64,000 nucleotides of DNA from JAYOEY01 sp038116945 (GTDB lineage: Bacteria > Pseudomonadota > Alphaproteobacteria > MPNO01 > UBA2964), in the NCBI GenBank assembly GCA_038116945.1, contig JAYOEY010000003.1:62001-126000 (forward strand). Direction: 5' to 3'. Below are positions 17,037 to 25,972 of the stretch, piece after piece. The position numbers were made by a program, and so were the translations under genes. Below the pieces are notes generated by a model. The model searched no databases and was not told the origin of the DNA. It worked only from the letters and a program-made list of their open reading frames with translations. Numbering within the stretch: position 1 is the first letter of the stretch; each line of letters opens with the position of its first letter.

Positions 17037-17531
17037 TCAGGGCATTTTGGGCAGCGGCGGTTCCTTGGCCTCTTCACCCTTGTCTTTCTTGCCGGTCTGG
17101 GTAAACAGCATCCGACCGACCAGCGACACGATATCCACAGACCCTTGCGTGTACTGGATTTCCTGTCCCGCAGCCAGCATGGCGTCTTCGCCGCCTGGCG
17201 TGATCGAAAGATACTTATCGCCGAGAAGTCCGTCCGAAGCGATCCGGGCCGAACTGTCCTTGGGCAGCTTAACGTCGTTGCGGATATTCAGAGTCAGGAT
17301 CGCCAGATAGGTCTTGGGATCGAGCGTCTGCCGGGTAACGGTGCCGATCTTGATACCGCTCATCCGGACATCGCTTCCCTCCGCCAGCCCGTCGATGCGG
17401 TCGAACTTGCCTGTAAGGGAATAACCGTCGGTGGTCTTGCGGCCGCCCTGATCGTAGGCAAAGACGAGGAACACGACAGCAAGGCCGAGGACGAAGGCGC
17501 CCATCAGCGTTTCTACGAGATTGCGGCCCAT
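17037..17531 (-). CDS. MCE-domain lipid-transport protein (MlaD-like)
   Basis: A 164-residue inner-membrane-anchored protein. An N-terminal transmembrane helix (LVETLMGAFVLGLAVVFLVFAY) is followed by one MCE/MlaD domain (about 38-115). That domain contains the family signature FDRIDGLAEGSDVRMSGIKIGTV and the end pattern LLGDKYLSITPGG. In the Mla system such proteins form a hexameric ring shuttling phospholipid across the periplasm. The permease and ATPase partners are not adjacent. ATG 17531 is preferred over a codon seven residues upstream because it begins directly before the membrane helix. It lies 50 bases downstream of the NDUFA12 gene. Confidence 0.9.
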   Translation of the reverse strand: MGRNLVETLMGAFVLGLAVVFLVFAYDQGGRKTTDGYSLTGKFDRIDGLAEGSDVRMSGIKIGTVTRQTLDPKTYLAILTLNIRNDVKLPKDSSARIASDGLLGDKYLSITPGGEDAMLAAGQEIQYTQGSVDIVSLVGRMLFTQTGKKDKGEEAKEPPLPKMP

Positions 17532-17581
17532 CTCAATTCTCCCGTCAAACAAATAAGCTACAGAACAATGTCAACATGGAA

Positions 17582-17962
17582 TCATTCGGGTCGCCAGGCC
17601 TGGTAGTCGCCGGTAGCCCGTTCCCTTTGTCCGGCACGCGAGACGTCGCCGGGCGGACGATACGCGGCAGGCGTTCCCGTCATGTTTTCGCGATGCTCGA
17701 CTTGCCACGGTCTCCGCCCGGTCTCTTCTCCGGGCGGGGCGGCACCTTCGCGCCCATGAAGCCAGCCGTGCCATTCCGCCGGCACGGAAGACGCCTCCGC
17801 CGTGCCTTTATACACGACCCAACGTCGCGCCCGCCGGCCAGTCGGTTTTTTCCGCTCCGTATAGTAACGGTTTCCGGCGGAATCGGTTCCCACCAGCTCT
17901 CCATTCAGGAGCGTAAAAAGTCTGGTTCCGAGGGACATTGCGAACGCACTTCCAAATTTCAT
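17582..17962 (-). CDS. NADH:ubiquinone oxidoreductase 17.2 kDa subunit (NDUFA12 family)
   Basis: Supernumerary complex I subunit shared by alphaproteobacteria and mitochondria. It is 126 residues from ATG 17962. The family pattern is clear: LFTLLNGELVGTDSAGNRYYTERKK, then RRWVVYKGTAEASSVPAEWHGWLHG, then PWQVEHRENMTGTPAAYRPPG. It associates with the matrix/cytoplasmic arm and is thought to help assembly. It heads the minus-strand series NDUFA12, mlaD-like, methyltransferase, DUF2155. Confidence 0.95.
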   Translation of the reverse strand: MKFGSAFAMSLGTRLFTLLNGELVGTDSAGNRYYTERKKPTGRRARRWVVYKGTAEASSVPAEWHGWLHGREGAAPPGEETGRRPWQVEHRENMTGTPAAYRPPGDVSRAGQRERATGDYQAWRPE

Positions 17963-18090
17963 CGTCAAGGATCGACGGCGACCGCCGAAGTCGGCCGATT
18001 ATATGGCATGCGGCCCACAACAGGTCCAGCAGCATCGAAAAACCGGCAAAACCAAAAATTCACGGCAACATTACTATATTTTGTACTTAA

Positions 18091-18133
18091 AGATATATTT
18101 CGTCAAAATATTGTTGATTTCCCAATATATTGT
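18091..18133. promoter_or_regulatory. Pair of NrdR-box-like palindromes upstream of the NrdJ-like gene
   Basis: CAATATATTG (18123-18132) is a perfect palindrome and matches the core of NrdR boxes, which control ribonucleotide reductase genes. AGATATATTT (18091-18100) is a degenerate second copy. Their centres are 32 bases apart, the three-helical-turn spacing typical of NrdR box pairs. The better box falls between TTGATT (18114) and CTAAAT (18136), weak -35/-10 candidates, a classic repressor position. The rest of the 17963-18345 interval shows a short CCCCA...TGGGG hairpin (about 18150) and no cobalamin riboswitch that I can see. Confidence 0.45.
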
Positions 18134-18345
18134 CGCTAAATGGATATGCCCCCCAGATTTTGGGGCGTGCCGCGGGATACATTTTGCGTAGTAGCGTTGA
18201 GTATCAGGCGGGAAAGTACGGGAGGCACAACCTTCTGGGGGGACCAATTCGGCGAACGGCTGTTCGTCGGCAGGACTGGGGTGAAGTTATAAAGAGCGGC
18301 ATTTAGGTCGTTGGCCTGGCGGTCGCTCTGGAAAGGTCGGGATCG

Positions 18346-21210
18346 GTGCAGATTGCCCGACACCACGTCAAATCCGGGGGCGCGCCATTCGAATGCGCGA
18401 AGAACCCCCGCCTTTCCGAATTTTCGAGCTCCGTCGAAAAACTGCTGGCCGCACACTGGTCGCTTGACGATCCCGACCTGTTTGCCGCGCATGATCTTTT
18501 TTGCTCCGGCATTCCGGCCGCCCTGCGCCAGGTTCCGGAAAACGACGTTCCGACGTGGCTGTGGCGGCACGAAGCCGCTGCTGTTGCCGATCGCAAAACA
18601 CGCAACGAAGAAACGACCGGCGAAAATTCGATTGCCGAGCCGGTCCGAAGGATTTCCGGCGGCTGGACCTATCAGGGCTGGAAAGGCGGCTATTTCGATT
18701 CGGAAAAGGACGCGCTCGCGTTCTTCGAGGAAATCCAGTGGCTCCTTCTGAGCAGGAAAATGACGCCAGAACTGGCCGTCTGGCGAAATGAAGGCGTCTT
18801 CTGGGCCTACGGAATCGGAGAAGCGCCGCGCGGCGCGATCACCGATTTCCGAACCGGCGGCATGCGCCCGACAACGGCAGACGATATCCCGCCTCACGGC
18901 GTGGGAATAAGCGGATATGACGGTTCCGACGGCGCCGACGGCATAATGGCCATGATCCAGCGCGACGCGATGCTGGGACAGGCAGGGTTCGGGACCGGCG
19001 CCAATCTGAGCGCGAGCCGGTCAGGCGTGCCGTCTGGAGCGGCTCTTGAGTTCGATGTCGCGGCCCGCCGTCTCGCGGGGGAAACGGAAAACCCGGCAGC
19101 CCGGCGTATCACGCTAGACGCGGACGACGCCGGAGCAATTTCGATCCTGTTTGATTACGCTTCGAAATCGGTGCAGGGCGATTTGCGGGAATCGGGACGC
19201 CGCCTCGCCATCCGTCACCTCGACGCCATAGCAAAGGCCAGCCGCAGCGACGGGGAGAAAGGCGCCTTCGATCCAGACAGAAATCCTGCCCTGCGTCTTG
19301 CCATCGCGGTGGCGCGCGGCGCGCTGGTACCCGACGCCCTGATCGACCGGGTCCTGAGGCTGGTCGGGGAGAACGCAGATTTTTCCGCAGCCCGGCTGGT
19401 CGGCGATGCTGCGCCTTTCGCGATACCGCGCGCGCCGGTGATCGCCATTCGGACCGATGACAGCGATCTGGCGGAAGCCGATGAAAATCGTGACGGCGCG
19501 GAGTCGATACTGGATACCGCAGCGCTGACGGCATGGTCGGGAGCCGCCGTGGCCTTGCATTATTCGACGGCGGCTGACGACGGAAACACCTGCAGCGGGG
19601 ACGGGTCGATCGCCAGCGCGGCCGGCGACGGCGATTTCCTGTTTTTCGACAATTGCGCCGCAAGCCGGATGACGATTAACCTTTCTCGGTTCGTCGCGCC
19701 GGATTCCGCGTTCGACGCAGGGGGCCTGCGCCATACCGCGACGCTGGCTGCGCTGGCATCCGACATCGCCCTGGCGAAGACGGTTTCGGCAACCCCCCGG
19801 CAGTGCCGCCAGGCCTGGGAGTATCGACCGATCGCGCTTTCCCCGTCCGGCCTCGCGCCAGCGCTGATGGCGCTCGGAGTCGCCTACGACAGCGCGGACG
19901 GACGCGCCTTCGCCCGATCGGTTTGCGGACTGATAACCGGCGCGGCGTGGAGGGTCTCCGCCGTCCTCGCGGAAGAGCTCGGCCCGTTTCCGGCATGGGA
20001 ACGCAACGCGACCTCGATGCAGGAAACGATTTCAAGGCAGCAGGACCGGTGCACGTCCGACCCGGCGCAGTTCGACGCCGAACTGCATGCGGTCTGGCAG
20101 GAGGCAACCGAAATCGGCGCGCGATCCGGTTACCGGAACGCACAGGTCAGTCTTGTCGCGGCGCTGGAAAGGGAAAACCGGATCGCGGGCTGCGAAACGC
20201 CCGGCATCGAACCCGAGTACTCGCTGCTTCGCTTCGAAAAATGTCCGGGCGACGGTTACCGCAGGACGATCCGGCCTTCCGTCGTTCAGGGCCTCAGGCG
20301 ACTCGGTTACGACGGCGAACGGCTCGGGTGCATCCTGCGCCACGTTGCCGGACACGCGACGCTGAAGGGCGCCCCCGGCGTAAACCACGAAAACCTCCGG
20401 CGGCGGGGATTCACCGAGGACGCGCTTTGCGTGCTTGAAGCGGGGCTCGCCGAATGCCCGGACATATCGTTTGTCTTCACCCCCTGGGCTCTGGGTGCAG
20501 CGTTCTGCACGCGAATGCTTGGATTGTCGCCCTTCGAAATCGGCGAGGAAGGGTTCGATATGCTGTCCGCGCTGGGGTACAGCCATGCCGCGATCGAGGC
20601 CGCCAACCGTTATTGTTGCGGTTCCGGAGCGCTGGAAGGCGCCCCGGGTCTGGAGCCCGACCATCTGGCGGTATTCGATTGCGCTGTCGAGCAGGGCGAT
20701 CGCAACCCGCGGCGGCTGCCGCCGCAGGCGCTCCTCCGCATGATGGAAACCGTGCAGCCGGTCATAACGGGCGGCATCGGGCATGTCGTAACCTTGCCGG
20801 CCGACAGCAGCGTCGGGACGTGCCGCGAAATTTTCATCGACGGCTGGCGGAAAGGACTGAAAACCCTGACGGCATGCAAGGAACCGGCCGCGCCCGTCAT
20901 GCCGCCGGCCGCACTACCCGATCGGTTCGAAGACAGCGAACGACGGCTCGCAGGATGGACGATACTCGACGGGGGGGCGGCAGCCGTTCCCACAGACCGC
21001 GAACCGGCGGAAAAGGACGCCATCGCCAGTTCCGCTTCCGGAGGCGACGTTCCGCGTCGAATAGACGAAACAGCCATCGCGGTGCCGGCGGGCCAGTCGG
21101 CCGCCGCCCGCGGTGCAAGCCCTTCGCCGGGGAGTTTATCCGACCCCGCGCGGAGCTCGGCATCCGCCGGTCTCACCCCGGATGCCGCGACCGAGCAACG
21201 CCATCTTTGA
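18346..21210 (+). CDS. NrdJ-like protein (class II ribonucleotide reductase homologue) lacking catalytic residues
   Basis: A 954-residue homologue of B12-dependent ribonucleotide reductase, starting with GTG 18346 behind AAAGG. Homology is clear along its length: GWTYQGWKGGYFDSEKDA, GFGTGANLS, FDPDRNPALR, ALGVAYDSADGRA, ELGPFPAWERNA, GARSGYRNAQV, GIEPEYSLLRFEK, NRYCCGSGALEGAPGLEPDHLAVFDCA. The catalytic residues are gone. The HAC redox cysteine is HGV (V186). The thiyl-radical loop NPCSE is AGDGD (426-430). The partner cysteine of DTACN is A439. The phosphate loop PTGTIG is replaced by LEREN. It is shorter than typical NrdJ (about 1,200) and ends in a Pro/Ala/Ser-rich tail without a CxxC. The frame is intact, so this looks like a maintained pseudoenzyme rather than a broken gene. 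Its role is unknown. Confidence 0.85.
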   Translation: MQIARHHVKSGGAPFECAKNPRLSEFSSSVEKLLAAHWSLDDPDLFAAHDLFCSGIPAALRQVPENDVPTWLWRHEAAAVADRKTRNEETTGENSIAEPVRRISGGWTYQGWKGGYFDSEKDALAFFEEIQWLLLSRKMTPELAVWRNEGVFWAYGIGEAPRGAITDFRTGGMRPTTADDIPPHGVGISGYDGSDGADGIMAMIQRDAMLGQAGFGTGANLSASRSGVPSGAALEFDVAARRLAGETENPAARRITLDADDAGAISILFDYASKSVQGDLRESGRRLAIRHLDAIAKASRSDGEKGAFDPDRNPALRLAIAVARGALVPDALIDRVLRLVGENADFSAARLVGDAAPFAIPRAPVIAIRTDDSDLAEADENRDGAESILDTAALTAWSGAAVALHYSTAADDGNTCSGDGSIASAAGDGDFLFFDNCAASRMTINLSRFVAPDSAFDAGGLRHTATLAALASDIALAKTVSATPRQCRQAWEYRPIALSPSGLAPALMALGVAYDSADGRAFARSVCGLITGAAWRVSAVLAEELGPFPAWERNATSMQETISRQQDRCTSDPAQFDAELHAVWQEATEIGARSGYRNAQVSLVAALERENRIAGCETPGIEPEYSLLRFEKCPGDGYRRTIRPSVVQGLRRLGYDGERLGCILRHVAGHATLKGAPGVNHENLRRRGFTEDALCVLEAGLAECPDISFVFTPWALGAAFCTRMLGLSPFEIGEEGFDMLSALGYSHAAIEAANRYCCGSGALEGAPGLEPDHLAVFDCAVEQGDRNPRRLPPQALLRMMETVQPVITGGIGHVVTLPADSSVGTCREIFIDGWRKGLKTLTACKEPAAPVMPPAALPDRFEDSERRLAGWTILDGGAAAVPTDREPAEKDAIASSASGGDVPRRIDETAIAVPAGQSAAARGASPSPGSLSDPARSSASAGLTPDAATEQRHL

Positions 21211-21230
21211 CGTTGCGTCTCCCTGAACTT

Positions 21231-21263
21231 TCGGGAGGCGGCATACGCCGCCTCCCGATTTTT
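21231..21263 (+). terminator. Strong intrinsic terminator after the NrdJ-like gene
   Basis: A perfect 12-bp stem (TCGGGAGGCGGC / GCCGCCTCCCGA) closes a four-base loop and is followed directly by TTTTT. It lies 21 bases after the stop of the NrdJ-like gene and makes that gene a separate transcription unit from the RidA gene. Confidence 0.92.
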
Positions 21264-21352
21264 CTGTCGGGGAATCGGCGGGCGCGCACTGGCGCCGCCC
21301 GCCTCTCCCGGCTAGAAATGGAAAACCTTGAAACGTCATCAGAGAGGACATC

Positions 21353-21817
21353 ATGGCTGGAAAAATCGACGCGCGGCTGAAAGAGATGGGGATCGCCGTT
21401 CCGGAACCCCGCACCCCATCGGCGAATTACATCCCCTTCGTAGTTACCGGAAATCTCGTGTTCGTATCCGGACAGGTGTCGCAGGCCGATGACGGGCTGA
21501 TCGCGGGCAAGGTTGGCGGCGATCTCAGCATCGAGGACGGCCAGCGCGCGGCGCGGGCCTGCGGACTCAACCTTCTGGGCCAGCTCAAGGTCGCCTGTGG
21601 CGGCGATCTCGACCGGGTCAAGCGGGTCGTGAAACTGGGCGGATTCGTCAATGCGCCGCCCGATTTCATCCAGCCGCCGGTCGTTATGAACGGGGCCTCC
21701 GACCTGATGGTCGAAATATTTGGCGATGCCGGACGTCACGCGCGCTTCGCGGTCGCGACGGCGTCGCTGCCCCAGGGCGCTGCGGTCGAGGTCGACGGAG
21801 TTTTCGAGATCGAGTAA
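21353..21817 (+). CDS. RidA/YjgF family protein
   Basis: Small trimeric protein of 154 residues. RidA members hydrolyse reactive enamine/imine intermediates from PLP enzymes. The family pattern is clear: NLVFVSGQVSQ, GQRAARACGLNLLGQLKVACGGDLDRVKRVVKLGGFVN, and HARFAVATASLPQGAAVEVDGVFEIE. This longer subgroup has VASASLP-like ends in which the canonical RidA arginine motif (R-x-x-V) is replaced by RFAVATASLP. The substrate is therefore uncertain. A GAGAGGA ribosome site precedes the ATG. It follows a strong terminator. Confidence 0.9.
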   Translation: MAGKIDARLKEMGIAVPEPRTPSANYIPFVVTGNLVFVSGQVSQADDGLIAGKVGGDLSIEDGQRAARACGLNLLGQLKVACGGDLDRVKRVVKLGGFVNAPPDFIQPPVVMNGASDLMVEIFGDAGRHARFAVATASLPQGAAVEVDGVFEIE

Positions 21818-21870
21818 GAGCGCTGGGTCTCCCACTTGAGTATGGTCCGGAAGACGATCTATTCTTGGCC

Positions 21871-23052
21871 ATGCCCGATGGCGACCCCGTTACCGTCAAG
21901 ATAGCCGGCCGGATCGGCGAGATTGCGCCCGCAGACTGGAACGCCTGCGCCGGCACCGAAAATCCGTTCGTCAGCCACCAGTTCCTCTCGGCGATGGAGG
22001 ACAGCGGCTCTGCCGCGCCCGATTCCGGCTGGGGTCCGCAGCACCTTCTGGTGGAGGGGTCGGACGGCGGGCTTCTCGGGGTCGCTCCCTGCTATCTGAA
22101 GAGCCATTCCTACGGCGAATACGTGTTCGACTGGGGCTGGGCGGATGCGTTCGAACGCGCCGGGGGAACCTATTATCCCAAGCTGCAGGTCGCGGTTCCG
22201 TTTTCGCCGGTAACCGGCCCGCGCCTTCTGGTCCGGCCCGGGCCCGAGGCGGAGCGCACGCGAAAGGTGCTGGTCGCGGGACTGCTGGAACTGGCCAGCC
22301 AGCGCAAGGTTTCCTCGCTGCACATCACCTTCTGCACACGGGAGGAACGCGATCTGCTGACAGGCGAAGGGTTCCTGCAACGGCTCGGCAAGCAGTTCCA
22401 CTGGTACAATCGCGGCTATGAGACATTCGACGATTTTCTCGGCGAACTCACCTCGCGCAAGCGGAAGTCCATCCGCAAGGAACGCGAACAGGCCAACCGG
22501 GACGTCGATATCCAGGTGCTATCGGGCGACGACGTGCGGGAAGAACACATGGATGCGTTCTACCGGTTCTATCTCGCGACCGTCGACAAGAAGTGGGCGC
22601 ACGCCTATCTGAACCGTTCGTTCTTTTCCCTGCTGCGCGAGCGGCTGGCGGACCGGCTGGTCATGGTCATGGCCAGGCATGACGGGGAGTGGGTGGGCGG
22701 CGCCATGAACCTTCGCGGCAGCGATACGCTGTTCGGCCGCAACTGGGGCTGCGTGGAACGTTTCCGGATGCTCTATTTCGAGGCCTGTTTCTACCGCGCC
22801 ATCGATTACGCCATCGAACACCGGCTCGCCAAGGTCGAAGCGGGCGCGCAGGGTCCGCACAAGATCAGTCGAGGCTATCTGCCGAGCGAAACCTACAGCG
22901 CCCACTGGATTCGCGACCCGGGATTTCGGGACGCCGTCGGCAATTTCGTCCGGCGCGAGGCGCGCGAAACCGAATGGGAAATGGATATGCTCGAAGAGGA
23001 GCGCTCGCCCTACCGCAAGGGCGAGCTGTCGACTCCCGTCAAGGACCGGTAG
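21871..23052 (+). CDS. FemAB/GNAT-like protein (DUF482)
   Basis: A 393-residue protein of the DUF482 family, which has two GNAT-like folds related to FemAB peptidyltransferases. Visible are NPFVSHQFLSAMEDSG near the N-terminus, the long basic stretch LTSRKRKSIRKEREQ, and the end block KVEAGAQGPHKISRGYLPSETYSAHWI, all typical of the family. The acyl donor and acceptor are unknown. The ATG at 21871 is preceded in frame by a TTG two codons earlier. The gene ends six bases from the convergent clpA stop. Confidence 0.85.
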   Translation: MPDGDPVTVKIAGRIGEIAPADWNACAGTENPFVSHQFLSAMEDSGSAAPDSGWGPQHLLVEGSDGGLLGVAPCYLKSHSYGEYVFDWGWADAFERAGGTYYPKLQVAVPFSPVTGPRLLVRPGPEAERTRKVLVAGLLELASQRKVSSLHITFCTREERDLLTGEGFLQRLGKQFHWYNRGYETFDDFLGELTSRKRKSIRKEREQANRDVDIQVLSGDDVREEHMDAFYRFYLATVDKKWAHAYLNRSFFSLLRERLADRLVMVMARHDGEWVGGAMNLRGSDTLFGRNWGCVERFRMLYFEACFYRAIDYAIEHRLAKVEAGAQGPHKISRGYLPSETYSAHWIRDPGFRDAVGNFVRREARETEWEMDMLEEERSPYRKGELSTPVKDR

Positions 23053-23058
23053 CGCGGC

Positions 23059-25404
23059 CTATTCGTCGACCAGCGCGGGCTCGTCCTTTTCGCCTTCGCC
23101 GTCTTCCGACTTCTCCCTGCCGGCCTTTCCGACCGGCTTCTTTTTCGCCGGCTCGGGAACAACGTCGAATGTCAGACCGTCCGCGTCTGTTGACACCTTG
23201 ACCAGCCCGCCGCGCATCAGATCGCCGAACAGCAGCTGGTCGGCCAGCGGTTTCTTGATGTGTTCCTGAATGACGCGCGCCAGCGGACGGGCGCCGAAAT
23301 GTTCATCGTAACCCTTCTCGACAAGCCATTTGCGGGCCGCCGCATCGAGTTCAATGGACACGTTGCGGTCCTCAAGCTGGCCCTCCAGCTGCATGATGAA
23401 CTTGTCGACGACCTTGGAGATCACCGGCACTTCAAGACCTGCGAACGGAATCACCGCGTCGAGACGGTTGCGGAATTCCGGCGTGAACATGCGCTTGATC
23501 GCCTCCTCGTCGTCTCCTTCGCGCTTGCCGCGTCCGAACCCGATGGATTCTTTCGCCATGTCGGCAGCGCCCGCATTGGTCGTCATGATGAGAACGACAT
23601 TGCGGAAATCGACATTCTTGCCGTTGTGATCGGTAAGTTTTCCGTGATCCATCACCTGCAGCAGGATGTTGAAGAGATCGGGGTGCGCTTTTTCGATCTC
23701 GTCAAGCAGCAGGACAGCGTGGCGGTGCTGATCGATGGCATCGGTCAGAAGCCCCCCCTGGTCGAACCCGACATAGCCGGGCGGCGCGCCGATCAGACGC
23801 GAGACGGTATGGCGTTCCATGTACTCCGACATGTCGAACCGGATCAGCTCTATCCCCATCGTCATGGCGAGCTGGCGGGCGACCTCGGTCTTGCCCACGC
23901 CGGTCGGTCCGGAAAACAGATAGCTGCCGATGGGCTTTTCGGGCTCGCGCAGGCCGGCGCGGGCGAGCTTGATCGACGCCGCCAGCGCCTCGATCGCCTG
24001 GTCCTGGCCGAACACGACGGTTTTCAGGTCGCGTTCGAGATTCTTCAGGGACTCCTGGTCGCTCCGCGACACGCTTTTCGGGGGAATGCGCGCGATCTTG
24101 GCGATGGTTTCTTCGATATCCTTGACGCCGATCATCTTCCGCCGCTTGCCTTCGGGCAGCAGCATCTGGGCAGCGCCGGCCTCGTCGATCACGTCGATCG
24201 CCTTGTCGGGCAGCTTGCGATCATTGATGTAACGCGCCGCCAGCTCGACCGCCGTGCGGATTGCCTCCGCCGTATAGCGCACCCGGTGATGCTTTTCGTA
24301 ATAGGGCTTGAGGCCGCGAAGGATCTTGACCGCATCCTCGACCGACGGCTCCACGACATCGATCTTCTGGAACCGGCGGACCAGCGCCCGGTCCTTTTCG
24401 AAATAGGAACGGTATTCCTTGTAGGTGGTCGATCCGATGCAGCGCAGCGCGCCGCTCTGCAGGGCCGGTTTCAGCAGGTTGGAAGCATCCATCGAACCGC
24501 CGCTGGTGGCGCCGGCGCCGATCACGGTATGAATTTCGTCGATAAAAAGGATGGCGCCCTCGCACTCGTCGAGTTCCGAGACCACCGCCTTGAGGCGCTC
24601 TTCGAAATCTCCGCGATAGCGCGTGCCGGCGAGCAGCGCCCCCATGTCGAGCGAGAAGATCGTTGCGTCCAGCAGCACCTCGGGCACGTCCTCCGACACG
24701 ATGCGGCGCGCCAGCCCCTCGGCGAGCGCCGTCTTGCCGACGCCGGAATCGCCGACATAAAGCGGATTGTTTTTGGTACGGCGGCACAGCACCTGAATGG
24801 TTCGCTCGATTTCCGCCGAGCGGCCGATCAACGGATCGATTTTTCCGTCGGCGGCCTTCTTGTTCAGGTTCACGCAATAGGCGTCCAGCGCCTCGCGCCC
24901 CTTCTTGTTGGGTTTTTCCTCGGCCTGTTCTTCGTCAGCCCCCTCGGGCGGACGCGATTCGGAACGCCCCGGGACCTTGGCGATACCGTGCGAGATATAG
25001 TTCACCGCATCGAACCGCGACATCTCCTGTTCCTGAAGATGGTATACCGCATTGCTTTCGCGTTCCGAGAACATGGCGACGAGCACGTTCGCGCCAGTGA
25101 CTTCCTGCCGCCCGGACGTCTGGACATGGATGGCGGCGCGCTGCACGACACGCTGAAAGCTCGCCGTGGGCTTCGGGTCGTCGTCCCGATTGACGACGAG
25201 GTTGCTGAGTTCGTTGTCCAGGTAATCCGAGATGTCTTCGCGCAGCCGGTCCAGATCGACGCCGCAAGCCCTCAGCACCGCCTTGGCATCCTGATCTTCG
25301 GTCAGGGCAAGCAGAAGATGCTCCAGGGTCGCGTATTCGTGTCGCCGCTCGCGCGCGAGCGCCAGGGCCTGGTGAAGACTGCGTTCGAGATTACGCGATA
25401 GCAT
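23059..25404 (-). CDS. clpA: ATP-dependent Clp protease ATPase subunit ClpA
   Basis: Hexameric AAA+ unfoldase of 781 residues that feeds substrates to ClpP. It has the N-terminal Clp-N repeat domain that docks ClpS (about 1-150), then D1 with Walker A GDSGVGKT and Walker B AILFIDEIH. D2 follows with Walker A GPTGVGKT and LLLDEIEKAHPD. The C-terminal tail is Lys/Glu-rich (KKKPVGKAGREKSEDGEGEK). clpS lies 18 bases upstream on the same strand, and the N-degron-making aat gene is in the same window. Confidence 0.97.
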   Translation of the reverse strand: MLSRNLERSLHQALALARERRHEYATLEHLLLALTEDQDAKAVLRACGVDLDRLREDISDYLDNELSNLVVNRDDDPKPTASFQRVVQRAAIHVQTSGRQEVTGANVLVAMFSERESNAVYHLQEQEMSRFDAVNYISHGIAKVPGRSESRPPEGADEEQAEEKPNKKGREALDAYCVNLNKKAADGKIDPLIGRSAEIERTIQVLCRRTKNNPLYVGDSGVGKTALAEGLARRIVSEDVPEVLLDATIFSLDMGALLAGTRYRGDFEERLKAVVSELDECEGAILFIDEIHTVIGAGATSGGSMDASNLLKPALQSGALRCIGSTTYKEYRSYFEKDRALVRRFQKIDVVEPSVEDAVKILRGLKPYYEKHHRVRYTAEAIRTAVELAARYINDRKLPDKAIDVIDEAGAAQMLLPEGKRRKMIGVKDIEETIAKIARIPPKSVSRSDQESLKNLERDLKTVVFGQDQAIEALAASIKLARAGLREPEKPIGSYLFSGPTGVGKTEVARQLAMTMGIELIRFDMSEYMERHTVSRLIGAPPGYVGFDQGGLLTDAIDQHRHAVLLLDEIEKAHPDLFNILLQVMDHGKLTDHNGKNVDFRNVVLIMTTNAGAADMAKESIGFGRGKREGDDEEAIKRMFTPEFRNRLDAVIPFAGLEVPVISKVVDKFIMQLEGQLEDRNVSIELDAAARKWLVEKGYDEHFGARPLARVIQEHIKKPLADQLLFGDLMRGGLVKVSTDADGLTFDVVPEPAKKKPVGKAGREKSEDGEGEKDEPALVDE

Positions 25405-25422
25405 GGGCGCGTCCTTCTGGGA

Positions 25423-25755
25423 TTATTCCTTCTCCAACGTGCATTGGAGCGGATGTTGGTGCTGCTGCGCAAGGTCCATGACCTGCGTGACCTTGGTTTC
25501 GGCGACCTCGTAGGTAAACACGCCGCATACTCCGACGCCCTTCTGGTGGACGTGGAGCATGATCTGCACCGATTCTTCGTGGGTCTTGTGAAAAAACCGC
25601 TCAAGCACGTGGACGACGAACTCCATCGGCGTGTAGTCGTCATTAAGCATGACAACCTTGTACATCGACGGCTTGCGCGTCTTCGGTTTCGATTCAACGA
25701 CGACGCCGAGATTGGTGTCGCCGTCATCCGGGCGGTTCGGCTCCTTATCGCTCAT
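25423..25755 (-). CDS. clpS: ClpS adaptor protein
   Basis: Adaptor that delivers N-degron substrates to ClpA; 110 residues from ATG 25755. The binding pocket signature is MLNDDYTPMEFVVHVLERFF, with HQKGVGVCGVFTYEVAETK further on. The disordered N-terminus precedes the core. An upstream in-frame start at 25776 adds only MRKIVWN. It lies 18 bases before clpA. Confidence 0.96.
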   Translation of the reverse strand: MSDKEPNRPDDGDTNLGVVVESKPKTRKPSMYKVVMLNDDYTPMEFVVHVLERFFHKTHEESVQIMLHVHQKGVGVCGVFTYEVAETKVTQVMDLAQQHQHPLQCTLEKE

Positions 25756-25972
25756 GTTCCAGACGATCTTTCGCAACTCGTATCATGGCCGCGGCGCGCG
25801 GCCTTCCTGACAGAATGTTAGGGAAGCTTCCCTATCCATGGAAGAGCAAAATTGAGCAAACCCCTCCCAAGGCCCGCGATAACGGCCCTGTGGACGCAGA
25901 CTCTGAATTTTTGGCCCTGTCACGTCGAATCCCGAATTGTTGTCCGGAAGGAATAATGTCTGCGCAATAAGG

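Noticed and set aside
18136..18345. A cobalamin riboswitch in the leader of the NrdJ-like gene
   Set aside because: The leader is long enough, but I cannot find a B12-box or the GCCACTG element, and only a short CCCCA hairpin is visible.
18346..21210. A decayed nrdJ pseudogene
   Set aside because: There is no stop or frameshift over 954 codons, and start, ribosome site and terminator are all intact; decay by substitution only cannot be excluded without relatives.
23260..25401. A 713-codon open frame on the plus strand across clpA
   Set aside because: It mirrors clpA codons and has no domain; the ClpA frame has all expected motifs.
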